A DNA stretch of 64,000 nucleotides from Apostichopus japonicus (lineage: Eukaryota > Echinodermata > Holothuroidea > Aspidochirotida > Stichopodidae): contig NC_092568.1 in assembly GCF_037975245.1 (NCBI RefSeq), forward strand, positions 26,780,501 through 26,844,500, read 5' to 3'. Made by a program: the position numbers and the translations under genes. Position 1 is the stretch's first letter. Every line of letters begins with the position of its first letter. Positions 26,559 to 38,900 of this stretch are shown piece after piece. The notes beneath the pieces are model-generated. The model saw nothing but the letters and a program-made list of their open reading frames with translations, had not been told where the DNA came from and did no database searches.

Positions 26559-26630
26559 TGCCGTGACCAGGATTCGAACCTGGGTTATTACGGCCACAAC
26601 GTAATGTCCTAACCTCTAGACGATCACGGC
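26559..26630 (-). tRNA. tRNA-His (anticodon GTG), copy 1
   Basis: The minus strand gives a 72-nt cloverleaf. Acceptor stem GCCGTGA pairs with TCACGGC. The anticodon stem TTACG/CGTAA encloses loop TTGTGGC (anticodon GTG), and the T arm is CCAGG-TTCGAAT-CCTGG. The discriminator is A73, no CCA is encoded, and the 5' base is G1 as in eukaryotic histidine tRNAs (G-1 is added after transcription). The internal B box is GGTTCGAATCC. A run of nine T follows shortly after the 3' end. It is one of four tRNA-His-related sequences in 1.2 kb and is duplicated with its flanks at 27197. It lies on the same strand as the host gene, inside the putative intron, and should be transcribed on its own by pol III. 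Confidence 0.93.
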
Positions 26631-26700
26631 ATGCCACGTGTAAGCAGCGTCTCAAATTACATATGTGTATCACTGAAGGATATTCTATGTATGTATGTAT

Positions 26701-26924
26701 GTATGTATATTAGATCCTCCTGCAAGCAGGAACTCGCGAAGAAGCCTTATAGGCAAGCTGACCGAAGTCAGTCTCTTACATTCATATTTAACGTCCATAA
26801 TTATGAATTGTTAATTGTCAACAACTCTGTAACTGGACGACATACATTAATCTGGGAGTGACTCGAACCGGGGACCTTATGATTGAAAGGCACCGGCGTT
26901 AACCACTGAGCTAACACTCCTATG
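26701..26924 (-). mobile_element. tRNA-derived SINE, family A, copy inside the tRNA-His duplication
   Basis: The core runs from GATCC (26713) to the head end CTCC (26920). A (TATG)n tail lies at the left, and a TATG target duplication on both sides. Comparison with the empty paralogous site at about 27325-27345 defines the insertion precisely. Hairpin 1 (CTGAC-TTCG-GTCAG) and hairpin 3 (TCCTG-CTTG-CAGGA) are intact. The middle one is shortened to a GCCT/AGGC stem by a deletion relative to other copies. Confidence 0.9.
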
Positions 26925-27185
26925 GCAGTAATACAATGCCTTCTTTCAGTCAACTGAAAATTTTATTGTATAGAACAGTTATAAATAAATAAGAAAATAT
27001 CATGATACAATGTATACAATATTTACAGTATGAGAATAAACAGAAACGCAAATTGAACGTACGTTTCATATAGTAGGAACCATAAACACACAACCCGAAG
27101 ATAACATCAGCTACTCACTGCAGTAATATAAAGTACTACAAAACACACTTTGCACTTTGAGGTTTCAAAACGTTTCCCCTCACTG

Positions 27186-27193
27186 AAAAAAAA
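27186..27193 (-). terminator. Pol III T-run terminator of tRNA-His copy 2
   Basis: Eight T on the minus strand, three bases past the mature 3' end of the tRNA. Confidence 0.83.
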
Positions 27194-27196
27194 TGA

Positions 27197-27268
27197 TGCC
27201 GTGACCAGGATTCGAACCTGGGTTATTACGGCCACAACGTAATGTCCTAACCTCTAGACGATCACGGC
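27197..27268 (-). tRNA. tRNA-His (anticodon GTG), copy 2
   Basis: Identical by eye across all 72 bases to the copy at 26559-26630, with the same acceptor, anticodon and T-arm pairings. It sits within a roughly 210-bp duplicated block whose flanks have diverged by several substitutions while the tRNA itself has not. That suggests selection on the tRNA or gene conversion. A run of eight T follows the 3' end. Confidence 0.93.
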
Positions 27269-27507
27269 ATGCCACATGGAAGCAGCGTCTCAAATTACAT
27301 ATGTGAATCATTGAAAGATATTCTATGGCAGTGATAGTGTACAATGCTTATAAATCTATTGTAAGCAGTATCACAAATCAAAGACTAATACTACACTGAG
27401 TGCATTCATATGAAGACCGCATAAGTCAATACTTTAACGATCAACTTTGCAGCCCGGCAAATCCTTATAGTAAATACGTAACGTTTTATATTACGTGACT
27501 AAATGAA

Positions 27508-27531
27508 CGCCGTGACCAGTATTCCGACGTA
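27508..27531 (-). pseudogene. 3' fragment of a tRNA-His copy
   Basis: The plus strand CGCCGTGACCAGTATTCCGA matches the 3' acceptor and T-arm region of the nearby tRNA-His genes with small changes, and the similarity then ends. It is the fourth member of the cluster and is short, so the call is modest. Confidence 0.45.
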
Positions 27532-27577
27532 CCAAATAGCTAGATGTATTACAAGCAGTATGTATGTATGTATTTTA

Positions 27578-27798
27578 GATCCTCCTGCAAGCAGGAGCTC
27601 GCGAAGAAGCCTCATTGGCTTATCAAAGCCGCAAGCTGACCGAAGTCAGTCTCTTACATTCATATTAAACGTCCATGATTATGAATTGTCAATTGTCAAC
27701 AACTCTGTAACTGGACGACATACATTAATCTTGGAGTGACTCGAACTCGGGACCTTATGATTGGAAGGCACCAGTGTTAACCATTGAGTTAACACTCC
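27578..27798 (-). mobile_element. tRNA-derived SINE, family A, copy downstream of tRNA-His copy 2
   Basis: GATCC at the left, head GGAGTGTTAACTCAATGGTT (minus) at the right, and (TATG)n tail at 27559-27573. All three 3' hairpins are intact. The A box carries changes (TAACTCAATGG), so this copy may be transcriptionally weak. Confidence 0.87.
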
Positions 27799-27929
27799 AC
27801 GTATCCCAATGTATCTCAAAAACACCAATATCTCAAAATCATAAATACTTATCACCGAAACATATTTTTTACGGATTGTCTTTGCTGGGCAGACAACATT
27901 ATTAAGTACAGCGATCAACTGCAGAGTCG

Positions 27930-30900
27930 AAAGCTAATAACACTAGGTTATAAAATTATTAGAATTCGAAAGATCACGGCGAGCTTATTTTGCATTTACG
28001 TCTTACCATATAACGGGTTTTAAGAAACTCTATACTCGCAGATTTAGCAGCAGCAATATTGCACAAAAAAAAAACTGTAACGTGATCTTGCAAGCGTCAT
28101 GATTACCTTTCTCTGAGGAAGACTATTAATACAACAGACCGATAGTTAAGCCTTGAAACTAAGTTCTTTATCGATGACAGAAGATTTATATATTCGTTTG
28201 AATTTGTCCTTGGACTTCAGATAACTGAAGGAGCTGATAAAGTAAGAACCTTAAAGATGATTTGTTAACTTTAAGTGCTAATCATAATAATAATGATCAG
28301 ATTACCCGGCAATAAAGAGAGAACTGCCATCGTTATCAACGAATTTGTTATTGGGGTGTGGGTGTGGGTATACATTGTTCCACAGAGAACAAGACGTTCA
28401 CTTATCCATATTATGTTAAAAAGTACACCTTTTATTATTGCTTAATATGCTACATGCTCTGGGGGGAAATGATAGGCTATATCAGACTTTTAATGTACAA
28501 TGCATTGCGTAATACACAATGTAGCAACGCAGAGCACGTGATCTTATTTAGTCAGGGTTGACCCTGCCGTTCCGCATTCGTCAAATTTCATATACCTATC
28601 CAACATAGGCTTATATTGTAAATTTGCTACCTCAGTTTCAGACTATACATACAAACTAGATTACAACATACCACCTTGCGTAGAGGTATCCCTATGGGAT
28701 CGTGCAAATAAATTATTCGATATTTGCACCTTTAGGTTATAGTCAGCTTATACTTGAGATTCGCGATAATCAGGATATCGCGATATACCGTGGATTCCGC
28801 GATATTATTATCTGAATTATCAACGATCGATATGGAAACTATTTTATGGACATTATATCTATGAATTTTACATTTAATAGCGTCTCTGATCATTCATAAT
28901 CCGGCGCTACCATATCAAATAGACATCCATTTAGCATAAATTATACCAATTTATAATTTTGCATAAACACCAGTAGAGAATGAATTTCATTTTGGTTGAA
29001 ATAAACAAGGAAAACTTGTATTTGTAAATTACCGGTAACAAAACATTAAACAAATAATGGGATCCATCGTTATAAAGGGATTCGAATCTTTAAATTCGCA
29101 GTTACCCAGCCATTGGTAGAGCACAAGAGACATACTATTATGATGTTACTAGTTCGAGTACCGTTCTATAGCCATTAAATTTGTTTGCTGGTTCAAACAA
29201 TAAATCATATAAACATGGGCAAAAGGGTCAAAGGTTGAGACATTCATGAACTAATGTGCGAAGACAGCCAATTGGGACAATTTCCTAATGCTCATACCTC
29301 TCTAAACTGTACTGCAATATCATGCTCTCAAAGCACTGGTATATTGGCAGTACAAACAGTTCCTATCCTTGATCTGATATTAATATACTGCTCGTACTGA
29401 CAATACGAATGCTCGGAAAAGGGACATGACACTACAAGTATAGAAAAAATTTGCCCATTTGGGTGGCGAGGAAGCTGACTATAATATGGTTTCGTCAGTT
29501 GCGCAATGCCTTGATTTATGTATGCTACCGAATGATGTATTCCGTCACTACAACAGCCACCGATCATGACATTCGATAAAATGAAATAGATTCCGCGATG
29601 TTGATCGTATAATGCTTATATGTCGGCGTATATATATAATTTGAATCATACCTACTTGGGTCTTTTGTGTTTAGTTGCATTATTGTGTATAATTAAAATA
29701 TTGATAGCAAGCAAACTCTTATCTTTATGGAGGATAGCAAGTACTAATTTTATATGCGTTTCCGTTCCTTTACGTTTATAGGATTTCATATAATATACAA
29801 GATCGGTGGAACTCATTTCCCTGCAAGAATGAGATTTGATATCTTTCCGGTGCTATAACACAAATTAACCAATTTTAATTAACTTCATATCCTGTGATAT
29901 ATCACCTTCAAGTTTGTATGATATTTTTAGCTTATGGGCTATTGAATTTTATTTTATCATAGGGATATAAAATATGCTATTCCAGTTTGATATAGTCATA
30001 GTTGTATGCATACATTAACGAATGAAACCCCTTAGTGTTGCTTTAAAAGGTCTGACTAAAATTAATGATCGTTGAATTCCACTACCGTCTTTTCTGATAA
30101 ACCTCAGGCATGCCAAAATAACCTTGAGATTTCTTTACTTGTCATTAAACATTGCTTTGCCTAACGTGGTTTTCAATGTCACGCCTATCCTAACAAGGCC
30201 AAGACTTAGCAAGGAAGGTTTCTCTGATATCAAACAGAGACAAGTAGGCTGCTGACATCACTACGGAAACGACCGATAAATTTCCAACGTATAAGTCCTA
30301 ATAGGTCGGCGGAGTTCAGGAAGTTTGTTGAGGCTTCGATATTCTCAGCAGGCCCATACGTGTTTTTGCATAAGTTTTACGTGTAGTCAACAAATGACTT
30401 CAGGCACGTCTGTTTTCGTATTCAAGGGGTCGCTGGAACCATTGTGACACCCGTAGGGGTTTGGTTTCATGCATGTTACCTTACTTGCACGGTACCCCCC
30501 ATGACACCCTCAATACTCATTGTGAATTAATATCTACCGCAGACGAGATGCACGAATCACTCATGAGATATGAGAGCCCAGTCTTCAGAATTATTAAACT
30601 ACTGCGTACACTCCCAGGGGTGGCCACCCGTTCCAGGATTGGAGGAACAAATTTACCGATATAAGCCCTGCATAAATGCAAATACACTTGATCATAAGCC
30701 TACCTAATTGGATGTGAGATGGTCCTCCTCCTCCTCCTCCTCCTCCCACCTAACGAAATCTGTCAATAATATGCTTTCATACAGGCGCATTTCTGTCGGC
30801 GACACGACGTGTATGATATTTGAATAAGGCGTTCAAATATGGTTAATTCCATATCAAACAGGGTGTTTTAATATTCATATTACAATAATTGCTTTAGATA

Positions 30901-31221
30901 ATTTGAAACAGGCTATTCGAATGATCGTATCTATTGCTTTGTTGATGCATCAACTAGCAATTATTGGAGGGGCAAATCATCATTTCAACACCCCCCTCCC
31001 CCACCTACACGTAGATTTAGCCGTTGGTGGAGTCACTGAACCCTCAGCCCCCTTTGTTCTCTCTATTCAAATGAGTTATAGTTATTTACTGTTCATTTGT
31101 CTGTTTTCAAAATTGCCGTTTGTCTGTCTTCTTTTCAGTATATCTTTGAAGAAGGTCTGCTTGTATCCACCCGATAAACACAGAGAAAACAGTATAACTA
31201 CAATAAATCTTTGAGTTTTGT
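27930..31221. other. Intron interval, nothing recognised apart from a tRNA-like relic
   Basis: Holds the weak tRNA-like sequence at 29099 and a (CTC)n run at about 30723-30747. Confidence 0.5.
29099..29168 (+). repeat. Degenerate tRNA-like sequence (SINE head or tRNA relic)
   Basis: AGCCATTGGTAGAGCA resembles a tRNA D-arm/A-box region, and about 40 bases on AGTTCGAGTAC resembles a B box. Acceptor strands do not pair convincingly and no SINE body follows. It may be chance. Confidence 0.3.
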
Positions 31222-31428
31222 ACCACAGTAAAAACTGGATCGTGCTAGAAATCGATAGCATGTGCTATTAGGATTACAGTAAGGGCGTCTGAGGATATGT
31301 GTAATCCAAACAAATCCAGTTTGATGCATTTGTTGGGATTATACATATCATCAGCTCTTACTGTAATCCTTATAGCACATGCTACTGATTTATCAGATTT
31401 GTAAGCACAATCCAGGTTTCACTATGGT
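31222..31428. repeat. Imperfect foldback element of 207 bp with 12-nt loop
   Basis: Left arm ACCACAGTAAAAACTGGATC ... to 31315 pairs with right arm 31328-31428. Strongest match: TAGCATGTGCTAT and AGGATTACAGTAAG with their complements. Loop is CCAGTTTGATGC. Substitutions and small gaps separate the arms, so it is older than the 42.6-kb foldback. It is a MITE-like or decayed hairpin with no coding content. Confidence 0.8.
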
Positions 31429-32628
31429 TCAGTACTTTTAACATTTACAGTAGCCTATAGTTAATCTCTGTGTGAGTCGGCTGCTGTATCGAAACGTCAG
31501 TCCCTATAACTGTCGTTTTATATTAGTTGTTTGCTCTTTTATTATTTAAATTAATTATTCATATCTCTGTTCTCTGTTGATAACATTTGATAATTAATGA
31601 GATAATGCATGGATTCTTTTGTTTGAATGGATACATGCACGTATCTTACTCATGTTATCTGATATATACTGTAATTAGAATTATTCATAAATATAGTGTG
31701 TGTGGGCATTGATACGTTTTTGTATTAAATACTTCTCAGACTAATATCTTCTGAAACGTGGAAATATTTAATTTGTTCATGTTCCCCATAATATTTTTCA
31801 AATAAAAGTTTGCAATAGCAATATATTACTACACGAATATAATAATATAACAATATAATATGTTAATTTGCCTCTTTTATTAGAGTGTTTTACTGTAAGT
31901 TATGCGGTATTACTTTGAGCATTTCTTTTCTCTTATAAAACAACAAGTCATTATAATTAATAATAAAACAATATAATTAATAATTTCAAAGGATTTTGTA
32001 TAACGAGTCTAGAAAGTGGTTGAAATATAAAATGGTTTCAACCACTTGTTGCAGATGTTACATATGTTTTCGTGTATCATTCAGATATGAACACATATAC
32101 CTTTGCCATCGCCTTGCTGTGTGATATCGGCCACAGCGTTTGTTCGTTATAAGAAAAAAGAAAAAGTGTATTGACATTCAATGTGAGACGTTTTCGAGAC
32201 TGAAAACATGAATAATGTCTAACTCGCCAAACTAACGATAGGCTACAGCCTGACAGGTGGTGGTATGTATTATTGTTCACCGAAAGAGGCCCATTACCAT
32301 AAAATAAAAAATCATTTCAAGGAAAGAGAAAATGGCTCTATAAAGATCCTGATAAGCGTCACAATCTGTCACACTTTGGTTTCATGTCAAACTGTAAAGC
32401 AAGACATTTGCTGACAGTGGGAACAGATGATTTAGTATGTTAGGTTTTTAAAAGAGTATTGTGTGACGTAATGTAGCACTCTCTAACTTCAAAAAGCACG
32501 AAATTTACCGGTAATGTCAATGAGGGTCTCGTCTCCTGAAATCACAAGCACACCGTTTCTTTGAAGGGGTGACATGTCTTATCTGTATGAGAAAGCACAT
32601 CACAGAGTGCACGGAAGGGATGTTAAAG

Positions 32629-32667
32629 GCCTTTTTTTCACCACGATGCCTTTTTTTTCACCACGAT
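32629..32667 (+). repeat. Two-copy tandem repeat GCCTTTTTTTCACCACGAT
   Basis: Nearly exact adjacent copies (19 and 20 bp), differing by one T. Confidence 0.8.
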
Positions 32668-33538
32668 ATCTCATTTGCATTACACATGGGTTAGACCAAG
32701 CTGTATTATGCGGTAAAAGGAGGTCTCTGGGGCGAAGTTATATTAAAGAAATGTCTTCCATGCACTACAGCACATGCCTGCGGCATCGAATAAATGTTCA
32801 AATACAGAACAGAATTTGGAATGTAACCGGTAGATTGCATGTTTTTACGGCTTCAAAGTGTAGACACAGCGAAGCATGTAGCGTGAACCCCGCTATTGAC
32901 CCACTTTAGTATCATCAATCTTCCTTCATCTAACAGTTGAAAATCAGGGATTTAAGTAGGAACGATATGCATGATGGGATTATTCGAATTAGCAATCACT
33001 TCAGTTATATGTTTATATGTTTCGCACCATGGATAATTCTTGAATGTGAAGCATATATCTGAAGGCTACACAACATGAAAACATTGCACATACCACATAG
33101 CGTTATGATATGAGTACATGTGTCTTTCTTATGTTGTTGAGGTAACCGGCGCATATTTATTTGGGCATTTTGTTGTCGTCGTTGTTGTAATTCCATGAGA
33201 GATTACAGCATATATCTAGTCAATGACTTTCTAGGCCCGAGAAGGTCATCCGCGAGATAGATACAAGGAAATGTTTAATGTCACAACAGATATCAAATGT
33301 TTTATTTCGGATTCTAAAAATCAGACCGTCTCAGAAATGGAAAAGTTTATTACGATTATTAAAAACGGGCCCATAAGTAGCTGAAGGTTGTTAAACCATT
33401 CCCATTGTGAGGCTTTCAAATATTTTATTTGATTCTTTTACGTCATTGGCGGTTTGTTGTTCAGGAATCTTGTAATGCTGTTGCTATGTAGATGCTTTTA
33501 TAATAATAATAATACGCAAGTGATTTCTAGTCTGTTTT

Positions 33539-33790
<252 letters not shown>

Positions 33791-34759
33791 ATCTTTTATC
33801 AGAGTCCCACATACATTCTACATTATGATTTGTACTTTTTTTTGGCAAAGTATTTATTAGCTAATGACGTCATCTTCAATCTGGTGTTTTAAACTATATA
33901 CGAAATGTGTTTGTGGCTCTTCACAGTTAAAATACTGTTTCGTACTTAGCTGAGCACATCTAATATGAAGTAATGTCTTCTATACGTACACTCAATTTTC
34001 CATAAACCGTTCAAACGAAAGGATATCGTAAAATGTGAGATTAATATGAACCTCACCCAGGGTAGTTTAAGTTCTCAGGCACAATTTTTTTTTTTAATAT
34101 TTTTTATTGAAGTTCACCGTTCACTTCAAATTTCATAAGGCTAAAAGGTATAATAATGTGCATACTTTTATTGCTAAATTTTTCCTATTAATTTCCATGG
34201 CTACGCCATTTCTTAAAATGGCATTACTTATTTTAAAAGTAACATTTTCATATGCATACATAGTTATGATTTTTTCTCTCGCTTAAATGGAAAGGGGGGG
34301 GGGAATTATGAATCAACGTTGTAACCCATAACGACATCGGGTATGTTGTGACTTTACATCAAGCTGAATTCCTATGATAGGTAGCCTACTTTGCATATAC
34401 CTTTGAATTCTTACGACAGGAATCGTAATTAGCAAGTGTTTAAAGATGGACAAATTATACTACGAAGGGCCACGTAAGTGAACTAAAGGGTTCTGTTTAT
34501 TGCTCTTATAACATATGGATGCTTAACAGGATGCATGTAAGTATACAAATTCCTCATGCTATGTGATGTCAACAAGGAATCTAACACTAAATGCGTTGGT
34601 AATCATTGTTGTACACAAATTTACGTTCCCCACACGCGGTGCTCTCTCCTGGATATTGTAATCCTCAATATAATAACATTGAGGATTTACAAAGCGCAGA
34701 CATATCCACCGATAATGATGCTCAAGGCGCATCACAATATTACTCTGGTCAATGTTGCC

Positions 34760-35215
34760 CTTGTCTTTTAAGCCACAGTTGCTGTTGCCACTGTGCCTTG
34801 TTGTGGTTGTGACTGTTGCTGTATGGCTGTCACTATTATGTTTACTGTGTCTTGTGTCTTTGCTGCTCCCGATGTTGTTGCCGCTGCTCTTGTCTTTTAT
34901 ACCACAGTTGCTGTTGCCGCTGTCCTTGCTGTCGTAACTGTTGATGTTTCAGTTACGGCTTGTGTGCTTTTACTGCTTCCACTGATGTCCCTTACCCTTG
35001 ACATTCGATTGCAAGTGCAATACTGTTGTATACTTTTGCCATGTCATTGCCGTTGTGGTAATTGCTGTGGCTGCTGTCACTGCTGTGACTGTTGGTACTA
35101 CTGTTCTGTCATTGCTGTGGATGTGAATGTGGCGGAAGCCTCTGGTGTTTCTGTTGCCATTGTCATTGATGTTGTCATTGTTGCTGTTGCTGTCAGATTT
35201 GGCAATTGTTGGGTT
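34760..35215 (+). repeat. Cryptic GTTGCTGT-rich simple repeat with a long open frame
   Basis: The tract is dense in GTTGCTGTTGCC, TGTTGTGG and CACTGCTGTGACTG motifs. A 154-codon frame (34793-35257) is open across it and would give Ala/Val/Cys/Leu-rich peptide (for example LAVVTVDVSVTACVLLLL). The composition is what any frame of a GTT/GCT/TGC repeat gives, and a second frame is also open, so I treat it as a repeat and not as a gene. Confidence 0.6.
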
Positions 35216-36149
35216 TTTTTACTGTCATTTTACATGTCAGTTATGATCACACTGTAGACTTATACTTTTCGTACAGCTATAGCTAGTCTAAATGCTTCGC
35301 ATTCATGATTCTTGTCACGTCTGTTGCAAGTTAACAATTTACGTTCAAACAGCAGTGGTTCCGATCCAGTCTGAAAGAGGGTTTGATCTTCCCTTTCCAG
35401 ATAACGTTGTTTAATGCAACTTACGGTGTATAGTGATACATAACGGCATGTGATATTATAACAGTGTGTGTGTATGCAGTACATCACACGACATACGATA
35501 TACCTATTACGTAGAAACTCACGCCACTCGGCAGTCGAATGTGTTTTAATAGCACCAACAAACGCAAGTTTCAGCTATAGTTTAGTTATCCCTTATTGTC
35601 TATACCAAATTTGCATATTCCTCTCACAAGCACACGATGAAAATAGTAGATGATATCGAAAAAGCATGCGGGGTTCCTAAAGTAATATCTCTTGCAGCGT
35701 CCTCATATTTCCCGGGAAATTTTGCTCAATTTACCTGTCAGAAGTATAATAATTTACGACTTTTGTAATTCACAACCGAGATTGAGACGTTACAAGCTTC
35801 ATTACTTTAATTGAATTTCCGTTTTTACTGCCACATAAAGCATAACCACAGGAAATGTTTTTCATTATATTTTCTATAATCTTAACATTTCACTTTCTCG
35901 TCTCGCATTGACTATCTTCTCTCTGTTTGTTAGAATATCGGTGGGTGTCGCAAAATGAGTTGAAACTTTCCTCCCTTGAAGTAAGTCTCTGCGGACGGAA
36001 GTTAGATTATCAAGAACAACTGCTCAGAAAGGCTTAAAGCTGTATTTTGCATTTTGGTGTGTAGTTCCGTTATTCTCATCGAGTCAAAATAACATTTATC
36101 AGATTTGTAGTGAGTCCATCCTCGCGCTGATACTTGTAATCTTTATCAT

Positions 36150-36880
36150 AATATACGTGTACTCGAACTGGTATACTCGTATTCACCGCATCCTATACCT
36201 GTACTCGAAGTGGTACTCGTATTCTATAGCATCTTATACCTGTACTAGAACTGGTACTCATATTGTGTAGCATAATATACAAGTACTCGAATTGGTACTC
36301 ATATTGTGTAGAATAAAATATACCTGTATTCATAGCATCTTATACCTGTACTCGAATTGGTACTCGTAATCTATAGCATTCTATACCTGTACTCGAACTG
36401 GTACTCATATTGTGTAGCATAAGATACCAGTACTCGAATTGGTAGTCATATTGTGTAGAATAAAATATAGCTGTATTGATAGCATCCTATACCTGTACTC
36501 GAAGTGGTACTCGTAATCTATAGCATGATATACCTGTACTAGAACTGGTACTCATATTGTGTAGCATAACATACCAGTACTCGAATTGGTACTTGTAATC
36601 TATAACATTCTATACCTGTACTCAAACTGGTACTCATATTGTGTAGCATAATATACCAGTACTCGAATTGGTACTCATATTGTGTAGAATAAAATATACC
36701 TGTATTCATAGCATCCTATACCTGTACTCGAAGTGGTACTCGTATTCTATAGCATCCTACACCAGTACTCGAACTGGTACTCATATAATGCAGCATAATA
36801 TACAAGTACTCGAACTGGTACTATTAATATATATCATAATATATCTGTACTCGTACTCGAATTCTGGTATAGATATTAGT
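36150..36880. repeat. 41-bp minisatellite built on TACTCGAACTGGTACTC
   Basis: Tandem units such as GTACTCGAACTGGTACTCAT followed by ATTGTGTAGCATAATATAC recur at 41-bp spacing (for example 36242 and 36283), mixed with shorter variants ending TATAGCATCCTATACC. About 18 units by eye. The unit contains the short palindrome CCAGT...ACTGG. An open frame across part of it is a repeat artefact. Confidence 0.9.
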
Positions 36881-37666
36881 GTTAGATTAACTACAGTATA
36901 CTTGTATACTCGAGCTTAATACCTTGTGATTCTTCGTACTCGCACTCTTAACATGGAGATTCCTACACTTGTCCCTCACAGTACTTATGACGTCATGCTC
37001 ATACTTATGACAATAACATATAATCAGATGCCCATTACTGCAAATTAGATATCAATTCTTCGGCTCCTATTTCACAAGATATAGACAGTCTCAAGGAAGT
37101 CCAATACAAGAAATTTTGTGTCCCATATATTTAATGTCGTGCTTTAAAGTTCCATTTGTAAACCTTTGTAGCTTATACCTAACTTCAACTTTCCTGGTGA
37201 GATTTTTTTGAATGATGTAACAAGTTAAATATTCAGGTCAACCTTATCTTCATTTTAATTCAATGCTACAAATATCACAAGACATGTTTCAATACAGAGG
37301 GTATAGGCTATAGCTTTAATAACTATGCCTGCTATGTTACTCTGAAAGCCAATTGAAAATGTCAGCCTACGTGTTACGTGACGTTTCGACTGATTTTCAT
37401 TCTTTCTTTATCAAAGTTGTCAACATTACTTAATTTATGGACACTTCATCTTGAAGAGTTGAGACACGTATTTGTATCTGCCAGAGGAGAAAATTTGACC
37501 TTCAGGAACACACATTACCAACTTGTACATATCTTCCGCTTGACTTGGAATTTTGTCATTACGGAGAGAAAATGTATATTCTTTAGGAATTTTACTTGGA
37601 TTGGACGGCTTTCCTCGCTTATTCCACTCTAAATTACTCAAATCAAATATGTCGAATACTAGGATT

Positions 37667-37691
37667 ACACACACACACACGCAAACATAAC

Positions 37692-37726
<35 letters not shown>
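37667..37726. repeat. (AC)n and (AT)n microsatellites at the 3' end of the decayed LINE
   Basis: ACACACACACACAC, then after a short gap 32 bp of TA dinucleotides touching the LINE fragment. Probably derived from the LINE tail. Confidence 0.85.
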
Positions 37727-37730
<4 letters not shown>

Positions 37731-38830
37731 TTTATTTTAGATAAAAATTCTTTAAATCAATTTTACCATATAGCTAAAGGAAGGTTTCTCATTTTAACCT
37801 TACTTTTGTAAACACAAAATTTCAGAACCAGAAGGATGTTATTACCCACATAGTCTTTGTACAAATAATTTCCAAACAGAACAATCTCTTTACTAACTGC
37901 AATATTGACATTCAGTTTGATTTGAACCCAGTTTTGAAAATCCCTCCATACTTTCTGGGTAAAGCCGCATTCCCAAAATAAATTTATTAAACTCTCATCT
38001 GCCACACCACAAATAGTGCACAATGGATCATTGTTTTTGCCAATTTAACCATGAGAGTATTTGTCCCTAAAATTCTGTTAAGAAGACGAAATTGGAACCA
38101 ACGGAGCTTCACCTCAGAAGTACATTTCCAGTTGTATGAGCACACCTTATACCAAACTACTTCAGAAAGAAGTGGGGACAAGGGCATGTTCAATTTGTGA
38201 AAAACATTTTTATTGGACCTTATTATTTGTTAATAAAATATTATAAAACCTTTTACACCCTTTTGGATCCATAAGAACAGGTTTTATATGAAAGCCTTGA
38301 AATGGGAGTGTAGGAGAATTATTTCTCTGGCCTAAATCAACCAGAAAAAGATTTCTCTATTGCTTTTATAATACCATGCACGTGAAGAAAATTTGTTCTC
38401 ACATCATATTTTGTATAAATCTCATCAGCAGATAAGAACTCACCCTTAGAGTTTATCAGATCGTTAACATATATAATATACCATTTCTTTGCCAATCTCT
38501 ATACAAAATGCATATATTACCCACCTCAAGTTTTTTTCCTTGTGCCAAATACTGGAACTTAAAACATCATGAATATTTTGGGGGTTGAGCGAAACGGTGA
38601 AGTCCTTCCAGGCTGAAAAAAAAACACTTTTATACCGCAGGTATTTTTACTTTCTTTAATAACTCTATCCCAATAAGTACCAGAAGAGTATAATCAAGGT
38701 TACAATTAGGAGTATTCACTTTATATAGATTATACACCTTACTGTCAATGTTGTATTTAAGCAATCTACGAATCCAAGTAATCTTAAATCGAATATGGCT
38801 AATGTGGAAAACCTTATGAGAAGCAGGTTA
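37727..38830 (-). pseudogene. Decayed LINE (L1/Tx1-like) ORF2 C-terminal fragment
   Basis: Translating the minus strand in shifting frames gives pieces typical of the end of an L1/Tx1-type ORF2. These include RFKITWIRRLLKYN (near 38800), AWKDF and LINSKGEFLSADEIYTKYDV (about 38400-38460). They continue with VVWYKVCSYNWK and RWFQFRLLNRILGTNTLMVKL (about 38040-38150), then the C-terminal zinc-knuckle-like CTICGVADESLINLFWEC (about 37965-38020). At least three frameshifts and stops break it. The 3' end merges into an (AT)n tract at 37695-37726. It is a dead, 5'-truncated copy, inside and on the same strand as the host gene. Confidence 0.8.
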
Positions 38831-38900
38831 CACATTATATGAAAACAAATATACCTTACAGTAACATATATAGCATAGCTATTTATTATTATTATTATAA

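Larger units (their letters stand above)
26483..26700. repeat. Duplicated tRNA-His block, unit 1 (filled site)
   Basis: Starts CAGTGGTATAAAATACTAC and includes tRNA-His copy 1. Downstream flank GCAGCGTCTCAAATTACATA runs to TTCTATG, where a SINE interrupts it. Homologous to 27121-27345, with several substitutions outside the tRNA. Confidence 0.8.
27121..27345. repeat. Duplicated tRNA-His block, unit 2 (empty site)
   Basis: Starts CAGTAATATAAAGTACTAC and includes tRNA-His copy 2. It reads straight through TTCTATGGCAGTGATAG where unit 1 holds a SINE. The similarity fades beyond TACAATGC. Confidence 0.8.

Noticed and set aside
32574-32909. 111-codon plus-strand frame
   Set aside because: It starts near a tandem T-rich duplication and has no recognisable domain.
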